The notes below the pieces were generated by a model that worked only from the letters and a program-made list of their open reading frames with translations, did not search any database and had not been told where the DNA came from. From JAJDAN01 sp046583095 (GTDB lineage Bacteria; Myxococcota_A; UBA9160; UBA4427), in NCBI GenBank assembly GCA_046583095.1, contig JAYGDB010000142.1, positions 1 to 28,518 on the forward strand: DNA of 28,518 bases, read 5' to 3'. The translations under genes were made by a program, and so were the position numbers. Below, piece by piece: positions 7,864 to 16,667 of the stretch (the first letter of the stretch is position 1; each line of letters begins with the position of its first letter).

Positions 7864-9747
7864 TCACTGCACCTGCGCCCGAGCTTGCGCCTTGGCCGCT
7901 CGGTCGTAGCTGTCGGCAAACGCGAAGCGCGCGCGGTTCTGGTAGGTCTCGAGCAGGTCGCGTCGCGCCGCCAGCTCGTTGATCGCCACGGTCTCGAGCC
8001 GGTGGCCCTGGCGCGACATCAAGCGCGCTACGCGCTCGAGTGCCTCGCCGATGCGCGCCCGCAGCCCGCGAATCCGGCCGTCGTAGCCGACGTAGCTGTG
8101 AGCGGCGGCCTGGCGCGCCCGAACGAAGGCGTCGTACTGCGCGGTCAACGCTTCGACGTCGGTGTTCAGCTCGCGCAGGTGGCGGTGCGCGTCGGTCAGG
8201 CGCTCCGGGTATTGCGTCTCGATCGCCCAGGTGAGCACGCCGCGCAGGCGATCGATGCGCGCCCGCAACACCAAGGCGCCCTCCCCCTCCAGTTCGGGGA
8301 GCTTCGCTTCGAGCGCCGTGAGACGCGCCGCCCACGCATGCTCGTCCGCCGTGGCCAGCAGCTCGGGGCGCGGCGCGACCAAGAGTTTCTGCAACTGCGC
8401 GTCGAGATGCTTTCGCTGCTCGAGGCGCAACCGCATGCGTGCGTCGAGTTCGCGGAAGCGAGCGTCCATCGCGGGAAGCTCCGGCTCGTAGTACCGCCGG
8501 CGTAGAGCGATCAGATCATCGAAAGCAGCAAGGCCGCCCCGCCACGCGGCGAGCTTGGCGCGCAGGTCCGCAAGATCGAGATAGTTCTGCAGCGCGGTCT
8601 GGAAATCGTGCGATGCCATCAGCGCCATCAGGTAGAAGGTCTCGGGCGCGTTCGGCAGGCTGCGCAGCCGGATCACCCAGTCCGCATCCAGCCGGATCTC
8701 TTCGCGAACCAGCGCCTTCAGGAACTCGCCGTCGCGAATATTCGTGATCGAGGCATCGACCTTGTCGAGTTCGCCGTCCAACGACTCGACGGCATCCCCG
8801 TACAGCAGCGCCGCACGGCCATGGACATCGAGCTTGCTGTACGCGTACGGGAGTGCGAGCCAGGCCTCCTGAACCGCGATGTCGGTCGACTCTCGTTCGG
8901 CCAGCAGGCCCCACGGGACGAGCGCGCGCTCGAAGTTCTCGGCCGAGGCGTCAGCCCAGCCGGCGCGCAGCAGCGCCTGATTCGAGAACGGCCCCGCGAG
9001 GCGCACGCGATCCAGCGAGCGCTGTGCCGCATCGAACTCTTCGGACTCGAAGCGCAGGGTGCCAAGAACCAGATTCGACTTGTCGCGGATCGCCAACGCA
9101 GCCGGGTCGTCCGCCTTCAGCCGCCCCGAACGCTCGAGCTGCGCCAAGGCCGCGTCCGGGCGACCGTCCTGCAGCAGCGCGATGCCCAGGTTGTATGCCG
9201 AGAATCCCTTCAACGACCCCGAGCCTTGCAACCCCTGCAGCACGCCGACCGCCTCGGTCGGGCGGCCGGTCGCCAGGTACAGGTTGGCGCGCAAGAATTC
9301 GATGTCGCCGCGGATCGCCTCGGGAACAGGCCCGCGCATTCCGTCGAGCGCACGCAGAGCCGCCTCGGATTGATCCTTCTGGAAGTGGATTCGCGCGAGC
9401 CGATACGCAGCTTCGTTGCGCACCAGATCGTCGACATCCGCCTCGAGTACGGCCCGAATAGCGCGACCGGCGCGGTGATGCATCCGGTAGTAGAGCTCGA
9501 AGTCACCAACCGAAAATTCGGCATGGCCGATGAAGGGATGGAGTGAGTCGAGCTCGCGCTCGTCGACGCGGTAGTGCTGCGCGATCTCTGTATCGAGTCG
9601 CTCGAGCGCCTCGAAGTAGTGCTCCTGGTAGGCGTAGTAGAGCGCCTCCCCGAACCAGGGATCCGCGAGATCCGCTGCAGGCGCTGCGCTCGCAACGAGG
9701 AGCGCCGCCAGCACGAGGCTGGCCCGATGGATGCGAACCCCGGCCAC
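7864..9747 (-). CDS. Exported TPR-repeat protein
   Basis: 627 residues. The GTG start at 9747 lies 3 bp after the preceding stop, with a GGGTAGG purine run in front. A signal peptide (LVLAALLVASAAPA) is predicted to be cleaved near residue 24, and there is no lipobox Cys. Residues about 30-330 are TPR-like (EALYYAYQEHYFEALERL; FLRANLYLATGRPTEAVGVL; AYNLGIALLQDGRPDAAL). Residues about 400-627 are long charged helices with heptads (LDARMRLRLEQRKHLDAQLQ), probably coiled coil. It is likely a periplasmic scaffold acting with the large TPR lipoprotein encoded next. Proteins of this layout accompany ExbB-ExbD-AgmX modules, but no biochemical role is known to me. Confidence 0.85.
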   Translation of the reverse strand: MAGVRIHRASLVLAALLVASAAPAADLADPWFGEALYYAYQEHYFEALERLDTEIAQHYRVDERELDSLHPFIGHAEFSVGDFELYYRMHHRAGRAIRAVLEADVDDLVRNEAAYRLARIHFQKDQSEAALRALDGMRGPVPEAIRGDIEFLRANLYLATGRPTEAVGVLQGLQGSGSLKGFSAYNLGIALLQDGRPDAALAQLERSGRLKADDPAALAIRDKSNLVLGTLRFESEEFDAAQRSLDRVRLAGPFSNQALLRAGWADASAENFERALVPWGLLAERESTDIAVQEAWLALPYAYSKLDVHGRAALLYGDAVESLDGELDKVDASITNIRDGEFLKALVREEIRLDADWVIRLRSLPNAPETFYLMALMASHDFQTALQNYLDLADLRAKLAAWRGGLAAFDDLIALRRRYYEPELPAMDARFRELDARMRLRLEQRKHLDAQLQKLLVAPRPELLATADEHAWAARLTALEAKLPELEGEGALVLRARIDRLRGVLTWAIETQYPERLTDAHRHLRELNTDVEALTAQYDAFVRARQAAAHSYVGYDGRIRGLRARIGEALERVARLMSRQGHRLETVAINELAARRDLLETYQNRARFAFADSYDRAAKAQARAQVQ

Positions 9748-9750
9748 TGC

Positions 9751-10365
9751 CTACCCGCCTGCCAGCTGGATGTGGGCGTCGGCGGCGGCCTGACCGCTGA
9801 GGATCACGCCGACGACCTTGGGCTCGACGTCCTTGCGGAACGGGAAGCTCTCGGTCCGGTGGAGCTCTGCGCCACCCGGAAGCGTGCCCACAAGCGACAC
9901 TTCGATGCGATGCTCGCCGGTCTGCAGGTTGCCGGTGTAGATCCGCTGCACTCCACCCTTTCGAAGAGCCTCCAGCTCCTTGAAGCTGTAGATGTGGTGC
10001 GCGACGGCCTGCGCGTCGATCTGGATGCGGACCGAGTCGAGCTCGAGCAGATCGCCCTCGGCGATCGACACGAAGACGGCCACCTGCGTGTTGGACGGAT
10101 ACAGCAGCTTCTCTTCGAGCTGACGCAGCTCCGTGACGATCGAGAGCACGTCCGACTTGATCTCCTGGACCTGCTCGTCCAGACCTTGCATTGCATCGTC
10201 CGAGCCGGCGTGCGCGAGGCCCGCCGCAGCGAGTAACACCACGATCGCGATCCCGAGCGCACCCCGCGTGTGAGCCTTGCGGCGACCGGGTGCTGCGCTG
10301 CGAGCCTGCTGCCAGGGGCGACACCGCCCCTGTCTCAACTGTGACACCGCGAGGAATTCGATCAC
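9751..10365 (-). CDS. Small exported protein, first gene of the ExbBD-AgmX operon
   Basis: 204 residues from a GTG at 10365, chosen because GGAGGA lies nine bases upstream; the open frame extends to 10482 but without a ribosome site. A basic, Arg-rich n-region of about 33 residues precedes a hydrophobic stretch (LGIAIVVLLAAAGLAHA), so it is either exported with a long n-region or membrane-anchored. A short coiled coil follows (LDEQVQEIKSDVLSIVTELRQLEEKL), then LYPSNTQVAVFVSI and a beta-rich domain ending in PKVVGVILSG. The VFVSI...LELDSVRIQID pattern looks like an Ig-like beta-sandwich. Such proteins are sometimes given unrelated automatic names in databases; I see no enzyme motif. Being first in the operon and exported, it may be a periplasmic regulator or adaptor. 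Confidence 0.78.
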   Translation of the reverse strand: MIEFLAVSQLRQGRCRPWQQARSAAPGRRKAHTRGALGIAIVVLLAAAGLAHAGSDDAMQGLDEQVQEIKSDVLSIVTELRQLEEKLLYPSNTQVAVFVSIAEGDLLELDSVRIQIDAQAVAHHIYSFKELEALRKGGVQRIYTGNLQTGEHRIEVSLVGTLPGGAELHRTESFPFRKDVEPKVVGVILSGQAAADAHIQLAGG

Positions 10366-10856
10366 GGTTGGACTCCTCCAGCTGACATTCCTCGCGAAGT
10401 ACTTCGGAGCGCTATGCCGACCCCGCGAGTAACCGGCGACACCGCAGCCCGAGAGCATCCAAGCGGCACGTGGTGGCCACACCGCGTGTCGAATCAGACC
10501 CGATCGGGCGTTCCCGTCCTTATTCGTCTGGCCGGTGCCGGGGCTTGATACCTACGACGCGCACTGTGATTGCAGTCGCAGCGCGCACCTGCATCGGGAG
10601 AGCCGGCCGCCTCGGCCGCAGCACCACGATTACACTGGGGCTCACTGGGGGTCCGCTCCCAGCGGACGACACGCTGAGCGCGGCGTTCTTGGAGGAGATC
10701 TCCGCGGGACGTCTCATCCCGTCGCCCCTCAGAGGATTATTTCGGTCCGCTCGAGCCCCGCACATGTGACGGCGGCTACGGAAACCGCGACGCAGGACAC
10801 GCGCGCAACTGCGCGGCACAATGGCCGAGTTCCGAGACACACAGGGGAGGATCTGC
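10366..10856. promoter_or_regulatory. Divergent intergenic region between the envelope operon and the DUF3500 gene
   Basis: About 490 bp without a credible gene; open frames here lack start sites and coding-like composition. It must hold the promoter of the minus-strand operon and possibly that of the plus-strand DUF3500 gene. Visible structure: a 12-bp perfect palindrome CGAAGTACTTCG at 10395-10406, 30 bp upstream of the operon start codon; a tandem CACTGGGG at 10633-10640 and 10643-10650; and, directly adjoining, a seven-base perfect stem (10651-10657 with 10661-10667, loop CCC). I could not pick convincing -35/-10 boxes. Confidence 0.45.
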
Positions 10857-11876
10857 ATGGACCTCGACCGTCGAAGCTTCCTCCAGGGCCTCGGTGCAAG
10901 CGGCCTAGCCGCCGCTACCTGGGGCCTGCCCAGCGCGAGCCTCGCCGCGCGCACCGACTCTGCCGAAGCGCTCGCCATCGAGTTGCTGCGAGGGCTGAGC
11001 GATGCCCAGCGCGCCGAAGTCGCCTTCCCATGGGACCACGTCGACCCGGATCGCGGACTGCTGCGCGCGCGGGTCTCTGCCAACTGGAACGTGACGAGGC
11101 CGACCGTCGACTCGGACTTCTTCACGGCCGACCAACGCGCGCTGATTCGCGCCATCTACGAGCAGTTGATCGATCCGTCCTGGCACGAGCGCTACGACCG
11201 CAAGCAGACGGACGACGCGGGTGGCTGGGGCCGGCACCAGTCGATCGCCCTTTTCGGGAACCCGGCGACAGGGCGCTTCCAATTCCTGATGACCGGTCGC
11301 CACATGACCCTGCGCGCCGGCGGCCACGCCGACCCGCGCGTCGCCTTCGGCGGCCCCATCTTCTACGGACACGCAACCGGCACCTGGTGGTCGGGCGGCT
11401 TCGTCGAGCGCGGCCACCACCCCGGCAATGTGTTCTTCCCGCAGGCCGTAGCCGCGACCGGTCTCTACGACATGCTCGACGGCAGTCAGCGCGAGCGCGC
11501 GCGGATCACGCAGGTACCCGAGGAGTTCGACATCACCTTCTCGGCGCCTGGCACACAGCGCGGACTTCCGCTCTCCGATCTCTCACCCGACCAACTCGAG
11601 GAAGCCAGCCGCCTCGCCCAGATCCTGGTCGAGCCGTTCCGCGAGCACGACCGCGTCCAGGTGAGCGTGGCCCTCGCGGCCCAAGGCGGGCTCGCCGCCT
11701 CATCCCTCTGCTTCTTCGAGCCCTGGTATCGCGGTGGCGACGACCTCTGGGACGGCTTTCGCCTCGAGGGGCCGAGCCTCACCTGGCACTTCCGTGGCCA
11801 CCCGCACGTCCACGTCTGGGCCCATGTCGCCCAAACCCCGGACGTGCCCTTCAACTCGATCGCGATCGAACTCTAG
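10857..11876 (+). CDS. DUF3500 family protein with Tat signal
   Basis: 339 residues. The ATG at 10857 is chosen for the GGGAGGA ribosome site just upstream; an earlier in-frame ATG at 10821 has none. A twin-arginine signal (DRRSFLQGLGASGLAAATWG) ends near SLAA at residue 31, so the folded protein is exported by Tat, which often implies a bound cofactor or metal. Conserved-looking blocks are GRHMTLR, FGGPIFYGH and, at the C-terminus, a His-rich run (SLTWHFRGHPHVHVWAHV) that could bind metal. I recognise the overall pattern as DUF3500, a family with no established function. It faces away from the envelope operon. The His clusters and Tat export suggest a periplasmic metalloprotein, which is inference. 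Confidence 0.75.
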   Translation: MDLDRRSFLQGLGASGLAAATWGLPSASLAARTDSAEALAIELLRGLSDAQRAEVAFPWDHVDPDRGLLRARVSANWNVTRPTVDSDFFTADQRALIRAIYEQLIDPSWHERYDRKQTDDAGGWGRHQSIALFGNPATGRFQFLMTGRHMTLRAGGHADPRVAFGGPIFYGHATGTWWSGGFVERGHHPGNVFFPQAVAATGLYDMLDGSQRERARITQVPEEFDITFSAPGTQRGLPLSDLSPDQLEEASRLAQILVEPFREHDRVQVSVALAAQGGLAASSLCFFEPWYRGGDDLWDGFRLEGPSLTWHFRGHPHVHVWAHVAQTPDVPFNSIAIEL

Positions 11877-12067
11877 GCAGAGTCGCGGTCGTCTGGCGCG
11901 CCCGAGGCAGGCGCGATCCGAATCCACGGAGACCAACACCACCGAGCTACCATGCACCCGTGACGAACACGAATGTCGGTGCGAGATCATCTCTCCCGTC
12001 GAGCCGCATCGGGTTGATCCCCCGCCAGGGCAGAAATTCGCGTCTTCTCTACTCCAAGTCCCGCACC

Positions 12068-14587
12068 GTGCGCCGCGCTGTGATCGCGGTCCTGCTGTCG
12101 CTGGCAGCTGGATGTTCTTCGGCCAGTGCAGGCGATACAGCCGTCGTTCCTCCCTCTGCGGTAACCGCCATTCCGCCTTATACGAATCAACGAGCCCGCC
12201 AGAACGCCCACCTCGTGACTTGCCGCAAGAAGCTCGATCTCGACTTGGAAGCTTCGAAGGCCAGTGAGTTCCAGATCTACGGGACGGCGGCCAGGATCAT
12301 CTGCGAGCTGGCCGCGCAGGAAAGAGGCCTGGGTCCCAACGTCACCAGGGGCGAGGTCTCCCACATCGCCCTCGATACTCTCGTTGGAAAATTATCCGAG
12401 CGGGCAGGCGTGCTACGCGGAATCGAGGGAAGTTATGAGAACCGACTCGACCCGCCCTGTGATCCGGCGGTCGAGCCCTGCTACGACAAGCGTCGCTATA
12501 AAAACGTGGTCATCCTGCGTATGAGCGTGTTCTTCCTCTCGTACATCGTCTACCGCTTCCCGGATGTGGCGTGGTCGCAAGCAACGAAATCTGCGCTGCA
12601 CTGGACCGTCAAGGAAGGCAACTGGTATCCGTGGGGTCGCAACATCGGCAACGCGGGGCTCCCGCTGACCGCGATGCGGATCTTTGTCGGCGAGATAATG
12701 GGCGATCGGGAGCTCTACGATTACGGTCGCAGCCAGCTCTACCAGGGGCGTGACGCGGCCGTTCGTCACGGACTGGCTGAACCCATGTCGCCCCACTATG
12801 CCGGGCCGACCTTGAACTACCTCGCGATGATGACGACCCTGCGCGACCCGGAGCTTCGCAGCGTCGTGGAGAATCTCCTCGCCTACAGCTTGCTGATTTC
12901 AGCCCACCTCTACCTACCCGGTGGCGCGCTTGGAACACCGCAGAATCGTGAGAAGACGGGCGGCGGAATCGCGGACCCCGACCCGGCCGCCGGACACCAC
13001 CACATCAACTCATTGAACATCCTGATCGGCGATCCGGACCTTCCTGCGATGCCCGACCCGATAGAGCTGCTGGCCTCCGATTATCGAGTTCCCGAGATCA
13101 TCCGTTCGATCTTTCTCGACAAGCGAAGCGGATACACGTTTCGCTATCGCGGCAATACCGCACAAGACGGAGAGAAGAACCTTGGCTGGTACGCGGGCAG
13201 GCGGGACTACCCCTCGCTCGGCAAGGGCATCCCGAACGGGCGCACCGTCAACCCCTGGCAGACCGTGGTGCTCCCGGGTGGGCGGGCCCAGCTGGGCCTC
13301 TTCTACGGCTCAGGCAGCTGGAATGCCAACTCATCGGGCGTCTACATCAAAGCAACGGCGCCGGGCGCATTTTCGATTCTCTATCACTATCAGCCGAGCG
13401 GCCTGATCGGGCCCGACCCGGTGGTAAACGATCCGCTCGTCCACGATCTCGCCTGGAAGGGCGAGCGCAAGTCGAGCGTGCGCCGCATGCTGCACCACCG
13501 CACGCAGATCTCGATCTTCGACACCGCGGCCGCCAACCTCCCCCGCGTCGATTCGAGCATGCAGTACACCATGGTTCACCTTCCCGACTTCGGCGACCGC
13601 GACGTGGGCGACGGGATGCTCGTCGTGGCCTCGGAAACCCTGCCCTGGGCAAGCTGGTTCGTCGGCCAGTCCGGGAACGCCTACGTGGCCTTCCTTCCGC
13701 TGGGAACCGTGCTCGCACGGTCCCTGCAGCCCCCCACGAGAGTGCCCTCGAGGCCCGCGCTCTACTCGGAGGGCAGGTGGATCTACCTACAACTCGGGGG
13801 CTCCGGGGCATCCGGTGTCGTGACGGGCGACATCACGGAACTCGCGACGACCGCCGAGTTTGCAACGCTGCAGCACTACGCGGACGACCTCGCCTCGCGC
13901 TACGTCTCTTTCACTGGCACCCAAGGCGCCGATGCGGTGGTCGAGGTCGACGTGCCCGACGAGGTCGGAAGCAAACGCATTCGTCTCGAATTCGCTGGCG
14001 ACGCTCGTTTCATCGACGACATCCCGCAGGCCGACGGCGACTTCCTCGCTCTCGCCTATCTGATCGACTCTCCATTTCTCAGCTGGGACGAGAGCACCTT
14101 CAACCTGACGGTTTCCCGCCCTGGCTACGCGCCACTCTCGCTGGACCTCGGAGATCCCAGGATTCCCACCACTCCGATCCGGCTGGATGTGAAATCCAAG
14201 CAGCCGGTCAACTCGAACGTCAGGCTATCGTGGCCGCTGGCCGACGATGACGTCGCCATCGTGGACTACGACATCTACCGCGACGGCGTCTTGATCGGCT
14301 CCCAGACCTCGGCGTCGAACGAGTACACGGGATCGCGACCCAACGCGTACCAAGAAACCCACGCCACGGACGCCAGCGGGTTGACGCGCATCGCGCGTTA
14401 TCAGGTGGCCGCGCGTGACGCCGACGGCAACGTCTCGCCCGCCCTGAGCATGGTCAGGCAGGTAGTGATTCCGGAGACGGATCTCGATCTCGATGGTGTC
14501 GGAGATTTCGTGGACAACTGCGCCGCGATCGCGAACCCCGACCAAGCCGACACCGATCAGGATGGAGTCGGCGATGCCTGTGACTAG
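12068..14587 (+). CDS. Large lipoprotein with predicted helical domain, beta domain and thrombospondin-3 repeats
   Basis: 839 residues from a GTG at 12068, selected because it starts a short lipoprotein signal (RRAVIAVLLSLAAGC, Cys16); a GTG at 11960 would add 36 residues before the signal. Ribosome sites are weak for both. Residues about 50-400 are mostly helical (ending with LNYLAMMTTLRDPELRSVVENLL), reminiscent of the alpha/alpha-toroid part of polysaccharide lyases, followed by a beta-rich half. Near the C-terminus is a fibronectin-III-like unit (NVRLSWPLADDDVAIVDYDIYRDG) and then two Asp-rich thrombospondin type 3 repeats (DLDLDGVGDFVDNC, DTDQDGVGDACD) that bind calcium. It is probably a surface-exposed or periplasmic enzyme or adhesin. 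The lyase idea rests on fold-level resemblance and is weak; no catalytic residues could be assigned. Confidence 0.75.
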   Translation: MRRAVIAVLLSLAAGCSSASAGDTAVVPPSAVTAIPPYTNQRARQNAHLVTCRKKLDLDLEASKASEFQIYGTAARIICELAAQERGLGPNVTRGEVSHIALDTLVGKLSERAGVLRGIEGSYENRLDPPCDPAVEPCYDKRRYKNVVILRMSVFFLSYIVYRFPDVAWSQATKSALHWTVKEGNWYPWGRNIGNAGLPLTAMRIFVGEIMGDRELYDYGRSQLYQGRDAAVRHGLAEPMSPHYAGPTLNYLAMMTTLRDPELRSVVENLLAYSLLISAHLYLPGGALGTPQNREKTGGGIADPDPAAGHHHINSLNILIGDPDLPAMPDPIELLASDYRVPEIIRSIFLDKRSGYTFRYRGNTAQDGEKNLGWYAGRRDYPSLGKGIPNGRTVNPWQTVVLPGGRAQLGLFYGSGSWNANSSGVYIKATAPGAFSILYHYQPSGLIGPDPVVNDPLVHDLAWKGERKSSVRRMLHHRTQISIFDTAAANLPRVDSSMQYTMVHLPDFGDRDVGDGMLVVASETLPWASWFVGQSGNAYVAFLPLGTVLARSLQPPTRVPSRPALYSEGRWIYLQLGGSGASGVVTGDITELATTAEFATLQHYADDLASRYVSFTGTQGADAVVEVDVPDEVGSKRIRLEFAGDARFIDDIPQADGDFLALAYLIDSPFLSWDESTFNLTVSRPGYAPLSLDLGDPRIPTTPIRLDVKSKQPVNSNVRLSWPLADDDVAIVDYDIYRDGVLIGSQTSASNEYTGSRPNAYQETHATDASGLTRIARYQVAARDADGNVSPALSMVRQVVIPETDLDLDGVGDFVDNCAAIANPDQADTDQDGVGDACD

Positions 14588-14662
14588 CAGGCTGCCGACA
14601 GAGCGGCCGATGCTCCTCCATCCGATGTCGCTACGACTCGAGCCGAGCACGACTCACTAGTA

Positions 14663-14679
14663 GGCCGCGCTGAGCGGCC
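14663..14679 (+). terminator. Hairpin downstream of the large lipoprotein gene
   Basis: GGCCGC-GCTGA-GCGGCC is a perfect six-base stem with a five-base loop, 75 bp after the stop codon. There is no T-tract, so it may act only as a Rho-assisted terminator or mRNA 3' end. The rest of 14588-14826 shows no gene. Confidence 0.3.
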
Positions 14680-14826
14680 CGCCGCAGCAACGCCGGGGCG
14701 CCGAGCGCGTCCTCCACCCCCGCGGCTCGTTCTCTCCATACACGTACACATCCGTCCAGAAGCACGCTGAGCCCCCGAGGCGATTCCGCCCTTCAGCGGC
14801 TCGCGAATCGCGCCGATGGGGTTTCC

Positions 14827-15660
14827 ATGAACCCGCGCGAAGCTGGCCTGCACGCGAGCCGCCCGAGCGGGGGGCTGCTGGGAGCGATCTTGTTGGGGCT
14901 GCTGGCCCCGCTATCAGCCCATGCCCTGTCGGGAGCGGGCCAACACTTCGAGGCCTTTCCCGACGCAATCCAGGTCGAGGCGAGCTGCGGCGTCTTCCAG
15001 AACCTCGCCATCAACGGCTCCGTCTTGTCGGACACCGGCTGCCTCTTCCGCTTCGAGAACACCTCCTGGGGTGACGGCGCGGCCTCCTCTTTCGAGCGCG
15101 ACCCGGATCGACACTTCGCCGACGACGGCTCCCTCACGTCGCAGGCCCGAAGCGTCCTCACCAGCCACCAGCCCTACGGCCTCTACTCGATCGAACTCGA
15201 ACTCGCACCGGGCTCCGCAAGCCTCGTGTCGGCGCCGTTCGGATTCGAGATCGAGGTAGAATTCGACCTCGACGAGGTCGAGGTCGGATTCGAGATCCCC
15301 CTGCTGGACGAAGCCCGCGGCCTGTTCTTCGATTCAAACGCGACTGGTATCCCCGATCTCTTCGGGGATCCCCGAACCGGTGTACTCGAGTTCTTCATCT
15401 CGACCCTGAGCCCCGACCCGGGCGTCAACTCCATCGAAGAAGAGGATGGGATCCACGGCATCGAGGTGGAAGCCGAATTCGCTTGGCTGAGCGACGGCGA
15501 GGTTGCGACACGCTTCTCGTCTTTCAAGAACCGCCGGCTCGGGGTCGAAGGGCTCGTCGTACCGAGCCACTCGCTTCCCGAACCCACGACTGCGACGCTG
15601 CTCGCGCTGGGCCTCGCCTTTCTCGGACTGCGTAGCCGCCACGTAGCCTGGCCCCTCTAG
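14827..15660 (+). CDS. PEP-CTERM sorting domain protein
   Basis: 277 residues with an ATG start. A signal peptide with a 17-residue n-region and a hydrophobic core (LLGAILLGLLAPLSAHA) ends at about residue 33. The C-terminus is a textbook PEP-CTERM tail: PEP at residues 251-253, a hydrophobic span (TATLLALGLAFLGL) and basic RSRH. By family the tail is cut by an exosortase and the protein goes to the cell surface, usually together with an exopolysaccharide. The mature part has two Cys (residues 54 and 72, possible disulfide) and a markedly acidic, alternating beta-like stretch at residues 138-162 (EIEVEFDLDEVEVGFEI). No exosortase gene is in the window. The gene is followed by a convergent methyltransferase gene. 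Confidence 0.9.
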   Translation: MNPREAGLHASRPSGGLLGAILLGLLAPLSAHALSGAGQHFEAFPDAIQVEASCGVFQNLAINGSVLSDTGCLFRFENTSWGDGAASSFERDPDRHFADDGSLTSQARSVLTSHQPYGLYSIELELAPGSASLVSAPFGFEIEVEFDLDEVEVGFEIPLLDEARGLFFDSNATGIPDLFGDPRTGVLEFFISTLSPDPGVNSIEEEDGIHGIEVEAEFAWLSDGEVATRFSSFKNRRLGVEGLVVPSHSLPEPTTATLLALGLAFLGLRSRHVAWPL

Positions 15661-15812
15661 GAGGCCAACAGGCGCCTCGGGGCAGCTGCTCCAAATAGGT
15701 CCGGCTGAGCGCAAAGCTCCCATCCGGGAACTAAGCAGCGAGCAACTCGCAGACCTCTGCGCGCGCCTTTCGATCGAGGCGGTACTCATCGATCAACGCG
15801 AGCTTCGAGGCT

Positions 15813-16667
15813 CTAGTCTGCCTTTCGCGCCTCGAGCGCGTGGACCAGCTTGTCGTCGAAAGGAACTCGATCGCACGAAGCCACGGAGAAGTCGCTCTGT
15901 TCGACCAGGGCCGACAACTCGTCTGCGTCCCAGTGATGGAGATGCATTCTCGGGCGTGGCACGAAGGATCGGTAGATCGCCCTCGCGGCCGCACGAGGTA
16001 GGCCGGCAACCCGACGCAACGGGGAAGACGAGACAGGCTCTCCGCCACCACCCTCGGCGTGTTCGTGGCCATGGCAGTGGCTGATCAACAGCAGCCGGCC
16101 ACCTCTCTTGGTGCATCGACGAGCTTCTGCGAGCACCCGCTCCGGATCCAGGCAGTGGTCGAGGGCCGAAACGATCAGACAGGTGTCGAAGCTCTCGTCG
16201 GCGTACGGCAACTCCTCTCCGAAGCCCTCGACGAAGGTCATGGGCAGCCCGAACGCTCTTGCGTAGTGGGTCTGATGCAGCGCGGAAGCGGCGTGCTCGA
16301 AACGCTCGACCCCGGGATCGTGGACGACGAACACACCCGACTCACCCGGCTCCCACCACTGACGGTAGATTCCCCAGCCGCCGCCGATGTCGAGGACTCG
16401 ATCCTGCAGCCGCTCGTGCGCCTCGAAGAGCCCGTCCATCGCCCGCATGTGGCCTTCGATATGTGGCTGCGAGTTGAACGCCGTGCGCTGGCTGCCCACA
16501 CGAGCCATCAAGTTGCGCTGGATCTTCTTCCACTCGGCCAGGTTCTGGCTGGGGAGCGCCACGTTCGACTTGCCGGCCAGCCGGATCAACTCCGGCGAGC
16601 GATCGAAGTCGTAGGCCTGCGCGCGGTCCTCGCGAAAGAGCATTTCCACGGCTTCGCGACGATCCAC
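15813..16667 (-). CDS. Class I SAM-dependent methyltransferase (Methyltransf_11-like)
   Basis: 284 residues from a GTG at 16667, preceded by AGGGGAG at a good distance. The frame is open back to 17033, but that part reads as non-coding and would overlap the divergent gene, so the shorter form is chosen. SAM-binding motif I is VLDIGGGWG (residues 91-99). FDTCLIVSALDHCLDP is the typical motif with an acidic residue and a following RGGRLLLISH strand. A His-rich loop (HCHGHEHAEGGGGE) follows it. The substrate is unknown. It is transcribed away from the lipoprotein methyltransferase, with a 369-bp gap between them. A small-molecule, lipid or sugar methyltransferase are all possible. Confidence 0.82.
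   Translation of the reverse strand: MDRREAVEMLFREDRAQAYDFDRSPELIRLAGKSNVALPSQNLAEWKKIQRNLMARVGSQRTAFNSQPHIEGHMRAMDGLFEAHERLQDRVLDIGGGWGIYRQWWEPGESGVFVVHDPGVERFEHAASALHQTHYARAFGLPMTFVEGFGEELPYADESFDTCLIVSALDHCLDPERVLAEARRCTKRGGRLLLISHCHGHEHAEGGGGEPVSSSPLRRVAGLPRAAARAIYRSFVPRPRMHLHHWDADELSALVEQSDFSVASCDRVPFDDKLVHALEARKAD

Noticed and set aside
10535..12067. Upstream extension of the large lipoprotein frame
   Set aside because: This part overlaps the DUF3500 gene in another frame and reads as Arg/Pro-rich nonsense; the lipoprotein signal begins at 12068.
15661..15812. Fragment GAGCGCAAAGCTC near 15708 resembling the GEMM-I core
   Set aside because: The GGGCAAA 5' block, GAAA-capped stem and 3' G-rich strand are missing, and it lies between convergent gene ends with no downstream gene.
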